This document shows positions 11,447 through 24,800 of a stretch of DNA of 64,000 nt, in pieces; the first letter of the stretch is position 1; each line of letters starts with the position of its first letter. The translations under genes and the position numbers were made by a program. The DNA is taken from NCBI GenBank assembly GCA_905221605.1, contig CAJNDS010000990.1, forward strand, positions 136,501 through 200,500, written 5' to 3'. Under the pieces are notes generated by a model. The model saw nothing but the letters and a program-made list of their open reading frames with translations, did not search any database and was not told the DNA's origin. Source of the stretch: Symbiodinium natans (taxonomy: Eukaryota; Sar; Dinophyceae; Suessiales; Symbiodiniaceae).

Positions 11447-14400
11447 TCAGCAGCCGGGTGGCGTCTTCTTCATGATGCGCAAGAACTCCTCCTGAGGTGC
11501 ATTTTCAAAGGCTTTTCAAAAAACCCTGGGACTTACACTAAACCCTAAACCCCAAACCCCAAACCCCAAATCCTAAACCCTAAACCCTAAACCCTAAACC
11601 CTAAACCCTAAGCTGTGCCCTTTGGGTACCGGTCTTCATCAGCATCTGGGCATGCTGTCCACTTGTGTGCTTGCATTTTGCCTTTTCTGGGTGGGGTGGG
11701 GTCGTGTTTAACGCAAGCTCTAGCTGCTAATCGGGGCCTGCAAAGGGGGGGGGGGGGGTTTCCGAAAATCGAAAAAAATCGACCTCCCCGAACGTGAGCC
11801 TTTTCTGGGGCCCCTCAATACAAGACCCTGAATTGAGAGCTGCTTTTTTTTGGTGTTGCTTCTGTACACGGACGGCTCCGAGATAATATCAACCTAAAAG
11901 CCTATAAAGCCTAACCATGTAGAACAACCCCCCTCCAATCCCCCCCCCCCAGCAACGGATTCAGCTCATGGAGGGCGAGGTTCCAGCAAGGCAGCCGGGA
12001 CTTTGCCAAACAGGTGTTTGGGCTTAGGGTGTGTTTTCAGGCCTGTAAATTCTAGTCCCTTTTCGCATATCCGAACTACGTGTAGAGAGACTGAGAAGGA
12101 CTGAGAAGGATAACCATGGGGTAAAGTGTCGCTCATGGTCTCTGTTGGCCACGATCGGTGGTGAGGAGCCACTCCAAACGACCAGCTAAACCTCGATGAC
12201 TTAGACTCATTCATGGGGTCACTCGCTTCATTGTACAAAATGCGTGCATATCATTCTCTGAAATTGTAGGCGGCGCACCAACTTCACAAAACAGAGGGGC
12301 ATCGCAACAAAACCGTGACAGTCATTCTGTCCCCCCTAGGGCGCTTATGCAGCAGGCATCCCGAACAGACGCACCGCTAGAACAACATATTTGCATATTA
12401 TCCATGACATGACTAGCAAACAACAAGCGAAGGTATTCGAGAATCGCACAAGGCACTGGATGAAGGGCTTTCTACAGGATATACAATGGCAACATGGACG
12501 ACGAGACACCGCCAAGAATTGCAAAGGACCCATAATCACTCTCAAAGATAACGTCCTTTGCATACCAGTCGAAGTGTGCAGTGAGGATAGGCCCGAATAT
12601 TAAACGGGGGGGCCACCCCCCCCCCACCCTAATAGGAAACAGACATGTGTTTTTTATAATTAGGGGGGGTGTTTTTATCCAAATGTCATGTAGGGTTGAA
12701 GTAATTAATGACCTAACCCTGAGAGCGTGAGAGCGTAGAGAGGGAGCTCCACTCAGGCAGCACAGCAAGGCTCAGACAAAGGCTTTGCAGCCACTCACAC
12801 ACACGCACACACTTATTGTATTATTGACTCACTCACTCACTCAATCATTCACAGACATCAGACTCTAAACCCTCTGAGGGTGTTATTGGTGTTGAGGGGT
12901 TTATTGGAGGCCTGAACCCCCCCCCCCCCCCCCCGATTCGGAATAGGGTTTAAAAGGCGGGCTCGGTTTCGGGAGGACTTTCCGGAATGTGTTTTTATAA
13001 TTAGGGGGGGGGGTTTAGTAAAAGGGGGAAGGGATTATGAACAAACTTTGTGATCGGCAGGGAAGAGAGAATTACATGCAGGCACCACATGCAGATTGTG
13101 CTAAGAACACACGTTTGCAAATTCCGCATGAGAGTCCGGAAAAGGACCATCGCGTCAAACCCTCAAACACCATTTTGCGGGAGAATGACAGGATCTGCGC
13201 CCGGCTTTTGAGATTCTCATGCGGGAATCTTCCGGATGCCTCCTCAACCACTGGATCCCAAACCTCACCTCAAGCCCGACTCCCCCCCCCCACCCTCCCC
13301 CCCCCGCCCTACTAAACCGTAATTCCTAAACTCCAGGGCCCGAAATCCTCAACCCTAAACCCCAGGGCCCTAAACCCTAAACCCCAAACGCCCTGTTTGG
13401 GATGGCCTCGTTGACTTCGCCATCGCCGTCGCGATCGGCCTCATCGATCATCTCCTGCAGCTCCTGGGAGAAATTGACGAGGCTGACGGGTAGGGTTTAG
13501 GGTTTAGGGTTCAGGGTATGGGTATAGGGTTTAGGGTTTAGGGTTTCGGGTTTAGGGTTTTGGGTTTCGGGTTTAGGGACTGGTAGGACATGGGTGTTTA
13601 CGATGAGGTCCTTCGTTCAGGGCATCCTACTATTTGGGGGGTCTATATTCGGGACCCCCATATTATATGGCCCATATTAGGGTTTAAGGTGGTTTAGGGT
13701 TTCGGGTCTGGTCGGATTTAGGGCTTAGGGAGGTTTAAGGTTGAGGGGCTCCCACGCCATAAGCTCTCGTGAGTCCTCAAGAAGGCCAAAAACTTCGATC
13801 GCCAAGCCCAAACGCTCCAAAATGTCGACCCTCAACTCCGACTTCTGACACCCCAAGCTTCCTACATGAGTGTCCTTGCCTGAATCTGCAAGCTTGAAGA
13901 GTATGACAGCGACCACCAAGGACCACACGCCCTAAACCCTAAACCCTAAACCTTAAACCCTAAACCCTAAACCCTAAACCCTAAACCCTAAACCCTAAAC
14001 CCTGAACCCTGAACCCTGAACCCTGAACCCTAAACCCTACAACTTGCCCCCCCCCCCCCCCCCCCCCCTGCTTGGGGACGGAGGATCCTCGTCCGTCATG
14101 CGCTCGCCCAGCTCCTGGAAGGTCTCTTCTTCTTCTTCGATATGGGGTTTAGGGTTTAGGGTTTAGGGTTTAGGGTTTAGGGTTTAGGGTTTAGGGTTTA
14201 GGGTCAGGGTTTAGGCCCTCAACCCTCTTCCTAGATTCGGGTTTTCCACTTGGCTACCTTATGGGTCCTTCCCAATTTTTTTTTGGGGGGGAGGGTGGGC
14301 ACCCTTTATTTACCCCAAAATACTATAGTCACATATTCCAGGAACCCCAGATGAGTACATTCTGGGAAGCACCCACATGATGGCTAAGGGTGATACCCTT

Positions 14401-17400
14401 TATCAACCCCGAAATACGAAAGTCCTTACAATAGGAGGGTGCCCTACCCCATGTTGGAAACCCCCTTATAGCTCAGGGTCGGGTTCTTGTGTCTCCCTGG
14501 TGGGTACAAACGCAGAACTAAGATCCCATTAAGAAAGACTGAGAAATGCGTCTAGGAAACCTGTGGGCAGCCCCCACGACCCCAAGAGAACATGGATTTG
14601 AGGTTGAGGGCACTTACTGTATAGGGTTTCGGGTTGAGGGAGTCAAAGGGTCGTCGGAATCTGAAAGGGGTTGCGGGGGAGGCTAAACCCTAACCCTAAA
14701 CCCTAACCCCTAAACCTCTAAACCCCTAAACCCCTAAACTCTAACCCTAAACCCTAAACCCTAAACCCTAAACCCTAAACCCTAAACCCTAAACCCTAAA
14801 CCCTAAACCCTGGGGAGGGACGCGCCTTGGCTACGCGCTTGAGGTTCTTAAAGGAGATCTTCCCGGTCTCGTCGTCATCGAAGAGGCGGAAAGCCTCGCA
14901 TGCCAAGAAGCGTCGCAGCCCGCGGCTTTCGGCAATGAGGGTTTAGGGCTTAGGGTTTAGGGTTTAGGGTTTAGGTACATCCTATAAACCATGTCTGATG
15001 CAGTTCAGGGGTTTAGGGATACAACCCTATGAGCCATTCCCCTTAAACCCAAGGAACCCTAGAACAGACCCTCACAACCCTAGGCTCAAAACCCTGAAAC
15101 CCTCCCAGGTCTTCAAAGTTTACGATTTGGGGGCGGGGGGATGGGGGGGTGGGGGGTAGGATGTAGGCTGAGGGCTTAGGCGTAGCCTAAATACACCAAC
15201 ATCGGATTACGAGGGACCATCTTGCAGGAAAATTCGACTTCAGGGAACTGACCATTCAGGAGGCTTACCGGACTTTGGTCTTGGAGGGCTTCCGTGTTCG
15301 GTGCTTTATGCTCGGTGGGCACTTTCAACCCACTGCAACAATTTTCCAAAATAATCACATGCACCAAAAATGCCCCAAACTAAACCCTAAACCCTAAACC
15401 CTAAACCCTAAACCCTAAACCCTAAACCCTAAACCCTATAACCCTAAACCCTAAACCCGAAATAAACTTAATCTCAAACCTGGGGCTGCTGGGGTTCGAA
15501 GGCTCAGGACTCAGGACTCAGCGGCCCCTTCAGACTGAAACTGTTGGGGCCTTGCTGGGGGCCCGTGGGCCACCCCTTGTTCCTACACCCTAAATATCCC
15601 AAACACCCAAAACACCCCAAACACACCAAAACCCCCCCAAAACACCCCAAAATGCACCAAAACACCCTAAACCCCAAACCCTAAGCCCTACAGGAGGCAC
15701 TTAGCCTTGAGAATCTCATCCTTGGGGTCTCGGTTCAGGATCTTGTGCGTCATCCTCAGCAGGGTTGGTAGGGTTTAGGGTTTCCAGAGGTTAGGGTTCC
15801 TACTTAAACCCTAAACCCTTAACTCTAAACCCTAAACCCTAAACAGGGTGCAGGGCTGGGTGCTTAGGGCGATGGAGTGCGCAGGGTTGGGACTGAAGTT
15901 TGGGTTGGGATCTAAGGGTTAGGGGGTTTAGGGGAGCGTCTAGAGCGGACGGGCTTCGGGTTAAGGTCTAGGAGATACACTGCAGGAGTGATCTAGGGTC
16001 TAGGGAGTAGTGTTTGGGGTTTCGGGCTCGGCCCGTGTAGAGCTTAGGGATACCACTTCCACCTTTACACCTTCCTGGTCCCAGGCGAGACGGGTCATTT
16101 TGAGCATTCACAGGTCTGTGTGGTCTCGCATGCATTGCAAGTGTCATCAGCAATGCAACTGTCTCAACGAGAGGCTCGTTCTTCAAAACGGGGGCTGGGG
16201 CTTTTGGGTTGAGGGTTCAGAGGCTTTGCTCTCTCGCCCCCGGCCCCTGGCAAGCAAGGGTGTTTACGAACTTCTTCTGATTTTCTGATTTAGTGCGTAG
16301 AGTTTACACAGGCCTTGGGCTTGGGGCTCAGGGCATCATGACCTGATGTTCAGGAAGAACGGACAGTATGCACTTCAGGGCATCTCACATGTCGAAAAAC
16401 CGTAATCCCTCCTTCTAGATCCTGGAAATTCCAAGATATCTTGTTGGCCCTGAAGCCATGCCTCCGAAGACTGAAACCACTAAGCCCGAAACCCTGAACC
16501 AACAAACTCCGCCACGAGTCATCTTCAGGAACTCCTCATAGCCGATAGTTCCGGAGCCGTCGTCCTTGATTGCAGACAAGGTAGAGAGAGGGTTGAGGGT
16601 TTTTAGGGTTTACAGTGCACTCCAAGCACAGAGCTCCAAACCAACAGGTGCCAGCAGACAAGTACAACGTACGTACCGGTACACATAAACAAATATAATT
16701 ACAAAGACATATATTCACATGAACATAAAGAAAAATATTAAGATAAATCAATAAATATACTTCAAGCACTTATATATGAGTATATATATATATATATAAT
16801 ATACATATGGCCTTGCACATCATGCGTATGCCCTCGTCAATTCCTCGTGAAACTTTGAGTTTGAACACGCGAGGGTTTGTTGTCCTAAAGCTCCACGCCC
16901 TCCAGACTATATACAGGAAGGAAAAAGGTCGCTTTTTCAAGGGACATCTATAGCCAATCGACCCTCATCCATGACTCCCGTTGGGAAGATCTGAAACCCA
17001 GCCGAGTTCTTTGAACAATAGATGCCGAGACTTCAGGTGTTTCAGGCATAGGTCTGGACCAAACCCTTTGGGCGTTAACCGACCTCCCCCACTCCCCCGA
17101 ACCCGTAAACACACAAGACGCGGACGCCCCAGCAGGTTACGAACAAAATCGCGTCTTGAGGACCCGAATCACGAAACCCCTAAACCCTAAACCCTAAACC
17201 CTAACCCTAAACCCTAAACCCTAGACCCTAAACCCTATAAACCCTAAACCCTAAACCCTAAACCCGAAGCCGCCCGAAACCGCTTCATAGCAGGGGGATC
17301 GACGCGCTAGCAGACAAGAGGCATCCACATCGGAGATCATCTTCTGGATTTCTTCCTTCTTGGGCTCGAAGCCCAGGGCACGCATGGCCACCTGAGGTCA

Positions 17401-19373
17401 GGGCTGCTTAGGTTTCGGGTTTAAGGTCTAGGGTCTAGGGTCTAGGGTTTAGGGTTTAGGGTATAGGGTATAGGGTATAGGGTTTAGGGTTTAGGGTTTA
17501 GGGTTTAGGGTTTAGGGTTTAGGGTTTAGGGTGGCCCCAAAACCTGAAACTTCCAAAAAGGCGAAAGCCCCATGGGCTCCATCCTAAAGCTCGGAAAAAC
17601 CCCTACACGACAGAATTCCAACCCCCCCTCCCTCCCCCTCCCCCCGGCACAAAAAACAAGGCCTAGACCCTGAACCCCAAACCCTAAACCCCAAACCCTA
17701 AACCCTAAACTCAAATGGGGGGGGGGGGGGTATAGCTCCCCCCAAACCCTTCGCGCCTTGAGCTCCTTGGAGTCGATCTCACCAGAGCCATCGGTGTCGA
17801 ACAGGTCGAAGGCCTGTGCAGCTTTCCCTCTCAGGGTGGGGCTATAGGGTTTAAGGTTTAGGGCTTAGGGTTCAGGGTTTAGGGCTTATAGGGCTTAGGA
17901 TTTAGGGTGTAGGGTTTCAATGCAGTTTACGGCTTAGGGCCAAGCGTTCAGGGCTTTAACGAGTTCAGGGCATGGGGGTATTTGGGATGTAGAATGCTGA
18001 GGTTTTGAGGGCGTAGGGGCTTCAGTGATACTTCAGGGGCTTAAGGGCCTTTAGGGTTCGCAACTTAGGGTGCTTGTGGCCATTTTTGGCTTGAGGATGC
18101 TCAGGGCTTTCGGATGATCATGACGCTTCAGTGTGTGAGGCTTGGGGCACTTCAGGTCCTTTAGAGATGTGGGGCCGTATGGCCTAATAGGGTTTATGGC
18201 TCACGGTTTGATGCTGCAGGGTTGAAGGGTTAGGGTTTAGGGTTTAGGTTTAGGGTTTAGGGTTTAGGGTTTAGGGTTTAGGGTTTAGGGTTTAGGGTTT
18301 AGGGTTTAGGGTTTAGGGTTTAGGGTTTAGGGTTTAGGGTTTAGGGTTTAGGGTTTAGGGTTTAGGGTTTGGGGTTTGGGGTTTAGGGTTCTGGGTTCTG
18401 GGTTTAGGGTTTAGGATTTAGGGTTTAGGGCTTCCAAGGGAATCCGAGCATCCCACGCTCCACTTGCCCCTGAGCGCTGCTGGCCTCCTTGATCTCCTGC
18501 TTCTGCTCCTCAGTCAGCTCCTTCTGCTTCTTGCCGCCTGGAGAGGTCTAAGGTTGAGGGTTGTAAGTTTCAGGGTTTAGGGTTTAGGGTTTAAAGATTT
18601 AGGTGCTGGCTCTAAGCTCTAAACCCTAAACCCCCACCGGATCATTGAGTAGGTCAACTGGCGCACAGCCTCCGAAACTCTGAGGCTGCGAAACCCTACG
18701 CGCAGCATCTCAAACCCCTAAAGCCATGCAGCGGTTTAGGGTTTGGGGTTTACGGCTTAGGGCTTAGAGTTTAGGATTCAAGGAGCAGGGTTTCGGGTTT
18801 AGGGTTTAGGGTTCAGGGTTTAGTTTAGTGTTTAGGTGTTTAGGGTTGCAGTGCCCGCTGAGATGCCATCCCTTACATCCCTAAGAACCTCCCCCCCCCC
18901 CCCCCCCCCCCGCAAAAAAAAAAAACCTAAACCCTAAACCCTCAACCCTTGAAGAGGCCGAAAAATGCATCCTTACACACTAAGGTCCTGGGCTCAACCT
19001 AGAGGGTTGAGGGTTTAGGGTTCAGGGTATAGGTTTCGTTTGGCAGTGTACACATTTTTGATCTTAGGGGATTCCGGGCTTCTGCATTGTAGGGTTTCGG
19101 GGCAACCTTCAACCTATGCCCATCCATAGCCATCCATAGCCATCCGCCGCAGCTCGGCCCTCACTTTGAGTCAGGTGCGTAGTCCCGCACCTCTGGCTCG
19201 AAACCCCTAAACCCCTTGCCAAACCCTGCACCCAGTTCCAGTAGGAGACCCTGCATCCTATGCAGTAATCCTAAACCCTAAGCCCTGAACCCTAGTAATC
19301 CTAAACCCTAAACCCTAAACCCTAAAGCCGCAACTCTCAGTGTCTGACCCGCGTTGAATCGACGCAGCGCCAT
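11447..19373 (-). CDS. CETN: Centrin (complete, 164 aa, 10 exons)
   Basis: Centrin is an EF-hand Ca2+-binding protein of basal bodies, centrosomes and flagellar roots. Coding exons in reading order: 19349-19373, 18485-18537, 17757-17813, 17323-17391, 16521-16564, 15706-15754, 14826-14894, 14088-14114 (only 27 nt), 13407-13463, 11447-11491. They sum to 495 nt, exactly 164 codons plus TGA, and all junction phases agree. EF loops: [12 protein letters not shown] (residues 32-43), [12 protein letters not shown] (68-79), [12 protein letters not shown] (105-116, position 12 is Asn as in many centrins), [12 protein letters not shown] (141-152). [13 protein letters not shown] lies before EF1 and [10 protein letters not shown] in the central linker, both centrin hallmarks. 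The N-terminus is short ([12 protein letters not shown]); the C-terminus is KKTPPGC instead of the usual hydrophobic KKTSLF/Y. Donors: GT once, GC six times, GA twice; all acceptors AG, almost all AG|G. Introns (0.4-1.9 kb) carry CCCTAAA or TTTAGGG arrays. Confidence 0.95.
12391..12603 (+). CDS. Hypothetical 70-codon open frame inside a centrin intron
   Basis: Lies in the last centrin intron on the opposite strand, in a block free of telomeric repeat. It reads [20 protein letters not shown] and on to a stop. The surrounding block contains a repeated 20-nt motif near 12646 and 12989, so it may be a remnant of an inserted element. No homology is recognised. Confidence 0.2.
   Translation: MHIIHDMTSKQQAKVFENRTRHWMKGFLQDIQWQHGRRDTAKNCKGPIITLKDNVLCIPVEVCSEDRPEY
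13930..14203. repeat. Head-to-head telomeric arrays around a 27-nt centrin exon
   Basis: CCCTAAA units (13930-14040) and a poly-C run lie on one side of the 14088-14114 exon; TTTAGGG units (14143-14203) lie on the other. The two arrays are inverted relative to each other. Confidence 0.9.
14686..14812. repeat. Telomeric array CCCTAAA ending 14 bp from a centrin exon
   Basis: About 14 units in the intron just downstream (minus sense) of exon 14826-14894. Confidence 0.95.
17178..17535. repeat. Telomeric arrays flanking centrin exon 17323-17391
   Basis: CCCTAAA units at 17178-17268 and TTTAGGG/TATAGGG units at 17427-17535, again inverted across an exon. Confidence 0.9.
18227..18430. repeat. Longest perfect TTTAGGG array
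   Basis: About 20 contiguous heptamers followed by TTTGGGG and TTCTGGG variants, in a centrin intron 55 bp from exon 18485-18537. Confidence 0.95.
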
Positions 19374-20680
19374 GGCGTTTGAGAGCCTTGGATGCAGATT
19401 GAGGCTGAGGGGTTTAGGGTGTAGGGGCTTAGGGGCTTAGGGATTAGGGTTTAGAGTTTAGGGTTTAGGGTTCAATGTAGCACCTCCAAACCTCTCTCAT
19501 GTCCTGAAGCCTCCCCGGTATAGGGCTTGGTATGGGGCTTAGGGTTTAGGGTTCAGGGTGTAGGATTTCGGATGTTTGGGCCTTGGCACTTGGTGGGGTT
19601 CAGGGTTGACACCAGTTCTCATCGTCTCGAGGCGGGGGTCCCTTAAGTCATAACGGCCATTTTAGAGTTAAACGGACCACCAGGTGGAGTGATCGAAAGG
19701 CACAGAAAACCATCTGCGCTGAACCCCAAACCCGAAAAACGCCAAACAATGATACGCAAGAACCGCAGAAACACCAAAAAAGCCTAAAAACCTGAAACCC
19801 GAAGCCCTAAACCCCAAACCCCAAACCCAAAAACCCTCAATCAACCCTGACGGGCTAAACGGCCGAAACCTAAAAAGCCCTAAACCCTAAACCCTACACC
19901 CTAAACCCCCGTCGAACCTGCTGCCGAGCGGCGAGGAGAGCGGAAGAGGCTGCTCTTTGCAGAGACGCGGGGGGATCGCTCGTCAAAAGGCAGCAGATCG
20001 AGCCCAAGATCAGGGATAGGGTTTAGGGTTTGGGGTTTAGGGTTTAGGTTTAGGATGTAGGGTTTAGGGTTTAGGGTGTAGGGTGTAGGGTGTAGGGTTT
20101 AGGGGTTAGGGTTTAGGGTTTAGGGCGAGAAGCAAGGCGGCTCGGGGTCTAGAAGGTTGTGGATCGACAGATTGAGACTTCATATTGGGGGCTTCTGGTG
20201 AATGGGAGGTCTGTATTCCTGGTCCTTTTCGATATGGGGGGGGGGGGGGGTGCAACTCTACTATTTCTTGAGGACCCAGGTTATGGAAGCTGCCATCTAG
20301 GAGCTCCGGGTTTTGGTATAAGCGACCCGGCAGTTCCAGAAGGGTGCACCTTGACCACCCACCCTAAACCTGAAGCCCCCAACCCCCAGCTGGGAAACAA
20401 AAGCTTGAGAGCTCCAAGGCTCTCAGCTCTTCAGAGTTCAGTGTGCTTCTGGGGCTGGCAGGGCTTCTACAAAGCTTCTGGGCTCTAATCCTAAAGGGGG
20501 AGTCGGGGGGGGGGGGGGGGGGGGTTTCGCGCATCTAAACCATCTAAACCCCAGTCTCGCGCATCTAAACCATCGAAACCCTATAAAGCCGGTGAACCCC
20601 CAAAACCCTAACTAAACCTTTGTAAGCCTGTGAACTATGGCCATAACAGGAGACTCGAACTGCAAGGGATAAGACCGTAC

Positions 20681-21785
20681 CGAGGCCGGGGCGTGGGTGA
20701 GGAGAAACCGCGGCTTCAGGCCCACCACGCGCTTCACCGCGTTGACCTCAAAGAGGGCTTGGGGTTTAAGGTGTAGGGTTTATAATATAGGGCTTAGGAT
20801 TAAGGATGTCCGGTCTGAGTTAACATAGTTCATGAAGGGTTGGGAATCAGGGTTGGGGGCTCAACGCCTGGCTTAGTTAGGGAAAATTTGGAGCTGAGAG
20901 GGAGCCGCGCATCCAACGCCAGCCAGGACCCGGGCCGCGTCAGGCAGGGTCATGTGGTTGAAGACCTCAGCTCTACCCATAAAAGCCCTACAGGTCCTGC
21001 GCACATCCTAAACCCTAAGCCCCAAACCCTAAGTAAAAAATTAGGATATCCTAAGCACCCCCAACGCCCAACGAGGCAGGGCGCAGGGCTGAGGGTCTTT
21101 AGGTTTTTGGGTTTTAGGGATTCGGGTTGCCTCTATTCAGGGGCACTTGAGGGGTTGAGGCTTAGAAGCCACTAAGCCCCAACTTTGCCCCGTTCCCAAG
21201 CTCGAGGCATCCTTGGCGAGGATGACGTCGCAGCCCTGGGGCATCACCTGACACACCAGCGGGGGTTTAGGGTTTAGGGTTTAGGGGTCTAGGGGTTTAG
21301 GGTTTAGGGTTTAGGGTTTAGGGTTTAGGGATCCGACAGCTGAGGTGGCAAACTTGCTAAGCCTGCAAGATGCAAATCTTAAAGCCCCAAACCCTGAACC
21401 CTGAACCCTGAACCCTGAACCCTAAACCCTAAACCCTAAACCCCTAAACCCTGAACCCTGACAACAACCCAGGGAAACCAGCAGCCAAATTGAGACTCTC
21501 GTGGCACCCTGATGGGAGTAGGGGGGAATTTGAATTCCGAGGCTTTGGGGGAGTTTAGGGTGTACGATTTAGGGTGTAGGGTGTTGGGGTTTTGGTTCGG
21601 GGTTCGGTTTCAGCGTAAACCCTACACAACCCCTGCCCCCCTTCCCCCCCCTACCCTTCCCCACGCCCCGGCCACCTCTCCGCCCGACTACAGAAGTTAA
21701 AAATCGTCTCCCACAGCACGTTACCAACTATGCACTCGGAGGTCTGTTGCCTCGCTTGCCGCCCCAAGTGCGCTCCAACCCCCCC

Positions 21786-21828
<43 letters not shown>

Positions 21829-24800
21829 AAAAGACATAATAATCATCACAATAATCATAATAACAATGATGGTCTGGAGCTGGGGCAATGGGGACTATGG
21901 GGCCCTAAACCCTAAACCCCGAACCGGATCCACTCCTCGACGCCGCTCAAATTCGACAGATCTGTCTGGATGAACCTTGGGGGGGTCCATGGTTTGGGTT
22001 TAGGGTTTAGGGTGTCTAGGGTCTAGGGTTTAGGGTTTAGAATTTAGGGTTTAGGGTCTAGGGTTTAGGGCAGATCGGTCTGAGGTTTGCAGGGTCGAAG
22101 GGCTGTGGCTCAGTAGCGTTTGCCGCGGCCACGGTTGAAAGGACTGGCAACGAAACATGCCGCCTCTTCGCATAAATCATATGACCGGACCGGAGACTTG
22201 AAACGTTACCAGAGTGAAGCCGCTATGGCATTTCAGCTCGACACAGCCAAGCAGGGCCTTGGAAATTTTTAGGTGTTTGAGAGCATGTGCTTCTGCTGAG
22301 GCTAGGATGATACAGGGTGCAGGGTGTTCCGACCTTTGAAGAACGGATTGCAGTACCCAGTGACAAAGGGATGCGCCAGCTGGGGACTTTCCGCAACCAC
22401 AAGCATCCCCTCCGTCGCCCTAAAGTGTAAACCCACCAAATCTCTGAATTCTGAAACCCCAAATTCGACATTCCAAGCCCCTGAAGCCCGCAACCCTGCA
22501 TCCGATGTGGCCATCCTGGTACAAGAGAATTCATGCAACGATTGAATCGTGAAGCCTATGAACCCGGCTAGGTTTTGGGGTTCAGGGGGCTAGGGTGAAA
22601 ACTCCCGTTTGAGAGCTGGGATTCGGGGTTTGAGGGCGAAGTTCTTGGGTTTCTTGCGAAAAATCACCCTAAACCCTAAACCCTGAATCCGAGGTGTGCG
22701 CTGCATCTTCGGGAACCGCCGGAAGTTGATGGCCAAGCAGAAGGGCGTGATGTCCTTGGGGGTAGGCCCCTACCTGGAACCCCGACAACCCAATTATTTT
22801 TGGCCGTTGGGTTTTTTTACGGGTTTTTACGGGCGTTTAGGGGGAATTACGGGCGTTTAGGAAATTTATGGGCGTTCTGCTTTGGGCTCTTGAAATTACG
22901 GATAATTATGGGCGTTTAGTGGTTTGTGAGGATTGGTGCAGATTTATGGGCGTTTAGGGGTTTTATGGGCGTTTAGGGGTTTCCGGGTTCATCCAAACAA
23001 ACAGGGCTGAATATGCCAAAAACAACAAGCCCTGAGCCCCTCAAAACCTTATCATCCCAAAGCCCTATATAAGCCCTTCACCCGAAGCCTGCAGGTATTT
23101 TGCTAACCCAAGCTTCCTAAAAGGCCCCTGGGACCCCACCCTGCTCAAAACCTCAAGCATTTTGGGACACCATTTTGGCCATTGAGGTTTTTTGGGGATT
23201 TGCTTTGAAAGGTTTTTTTGGAATTTCCTGGGCCGGCCTGGCCAGACAGCCTGCAGGTTTTGTAGGGTTTTATAGGGTGTTAGGGTTCTTGCAAGGGTTT
23301 TAGGCTTCTAGGGTTTTAAGGCCTTTTTGGGTTTAGGGCTTGATGGGCTTAGGGTTTGAGGGCTTTAGAGTTTAGGGGTCCTCTGGATTGTAGGTCAAGC
23401 TTCAGTTTCAGGGGTTTGGGGATTTCAGGCGGCTTTCCGTAGATTTCAGGGGTTTGCCGTAGATTTCGGGCTTTTCGTAGGGAGTTCACAGCTTTCCGTG
23501 GAATTATGGGTTCTATGTTTCGAGGGGTGGGCTGCATGAGTTGTTGGACCTGAAGGTTTTTTCAAGGCATCACAGAGCCCAAAGCCTTTCCGTGACCTTT
23601 CCGCGCCAGTCCCAATTATGGATCGTTACCGTTTTTTAGCGGTTTTTTATAGGCTTTTTTATGCGTGGATTCTTTCCGTAGGGGCCCACGGAAACAGGGG
23701 GCTTTCCGTAGACTTCAGGGGGTTTTCCGTAGATTTCGTGTTTACCGTAGGGAGTTCACAGCTTTCCGTGGAATTATGGGTTCTATGTTTCGAAGGGTGG
23801 GCTGAGCTGTTGGATCTGAGAGTTTTTCAAGGCATCACAGAGCCTAAGGCCTTTCCGTGATCTTTCCGCGCCAGTCCCAATTATGGATTATTACGGTTTT
23901 TTACGGTGTTTTACGGTTTTTTACGGCTTTTTTACGGTTTTTTATGGGCGTTTTTGCGTGGATTCTTTCCGTAAGGGCCCACGGAAACCCCACGGAAAGC
24001 CTAAATCAACAAGTTTACGGGCGAATTACGGGTTTTTACGGGCGTTTAATAAAGATTACGGGCGTCTGGGCTGCTATTGCCGATCCTAGCGATCCTAGCA
24101 GCTGGAAAAAACAGTCCAACTTCGCAACTGTCGTGGCAAGGGAACGAAAAATGAGGTTAACAAATCCGGTCCAATTCAACCCACACCTATACCCCAAACC
24201 CCTCGGAAGTCCTGGCTGGAGCTTATATGGTGAATAGGGCTTATATGGGTTTGTCTACAGGGTCTCCTCATATACGGTCGTGTGGCAGAACCGTTATACC
24301 CCAACCCCACCCCAACCTATAAACCCTGCAAGTCCTGAGGCTTAGGGTCTGGGGTTTGTTTCGTCTTCTCATAATAAGTGTCGCTTGTGCTTGGGGGTCG
24401 GCAGGGTTGGTGTTAAAGACTCAGAATAACCTATATTGTTGTGCTATACAGGGCTTCGAGAAAGGTTGGCTGAGGCTTAGGGTCTCTGGGGTCCGCTGTT
24501 ATCAAGTCTCCTGATAAGTGTCGCTTGGGCAGGTCCATATATCGTTGGTCTATACAGGGCTTCGGGAAAGGTTTGAGAAGGATTGTGGGTCGGATTTTAC
24601 AGTTGGGTTCGCCGGAGCATTCCTGTGTTCCCTCTCTAAACCCCTAAACCCTTCAACCTTGCAGGAGCTGGAAGGGGACAGGGTTCAGGCTTCACTATAA
24701 GCTTGGTGCTTGGTGGGTTGTATTGGTACATTTTATTATGCCGAATTCTCATTTCCCCGATTTTGCAAGTACGGGCGTTTCCGGTAAAATCCTAATTCTC

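Noticed and set aside
18066-18090. Sequence resembling the dinoflagellate spliced leader (GTGGCCATTTTTGGCTTGAG)
   Set aside because: Several mismatches and one insertion relative to the conserved leader, no open frame follows, and it lies in a centrin intron on the wrong strand.
18227-18430. True chromosome end
   Set aside because: Array is internal, short, flanked by coding exons and matched by arrays in the opposite orientation.
22109-22160. Possible last exon reading SFNRGRGKRY-stop
   Set aside because: Lies inside a methyltransferase intron and has no partner exon in phase; RG-rich short readings are common in this GC-skewed repeat.
23618-24237. Plus-strand frames with RFLAVFYRLFYA and related strings
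   Set aside because: Repeat translation of the TTTTTTACGG satellite, duplicated with the 270-bp unit.
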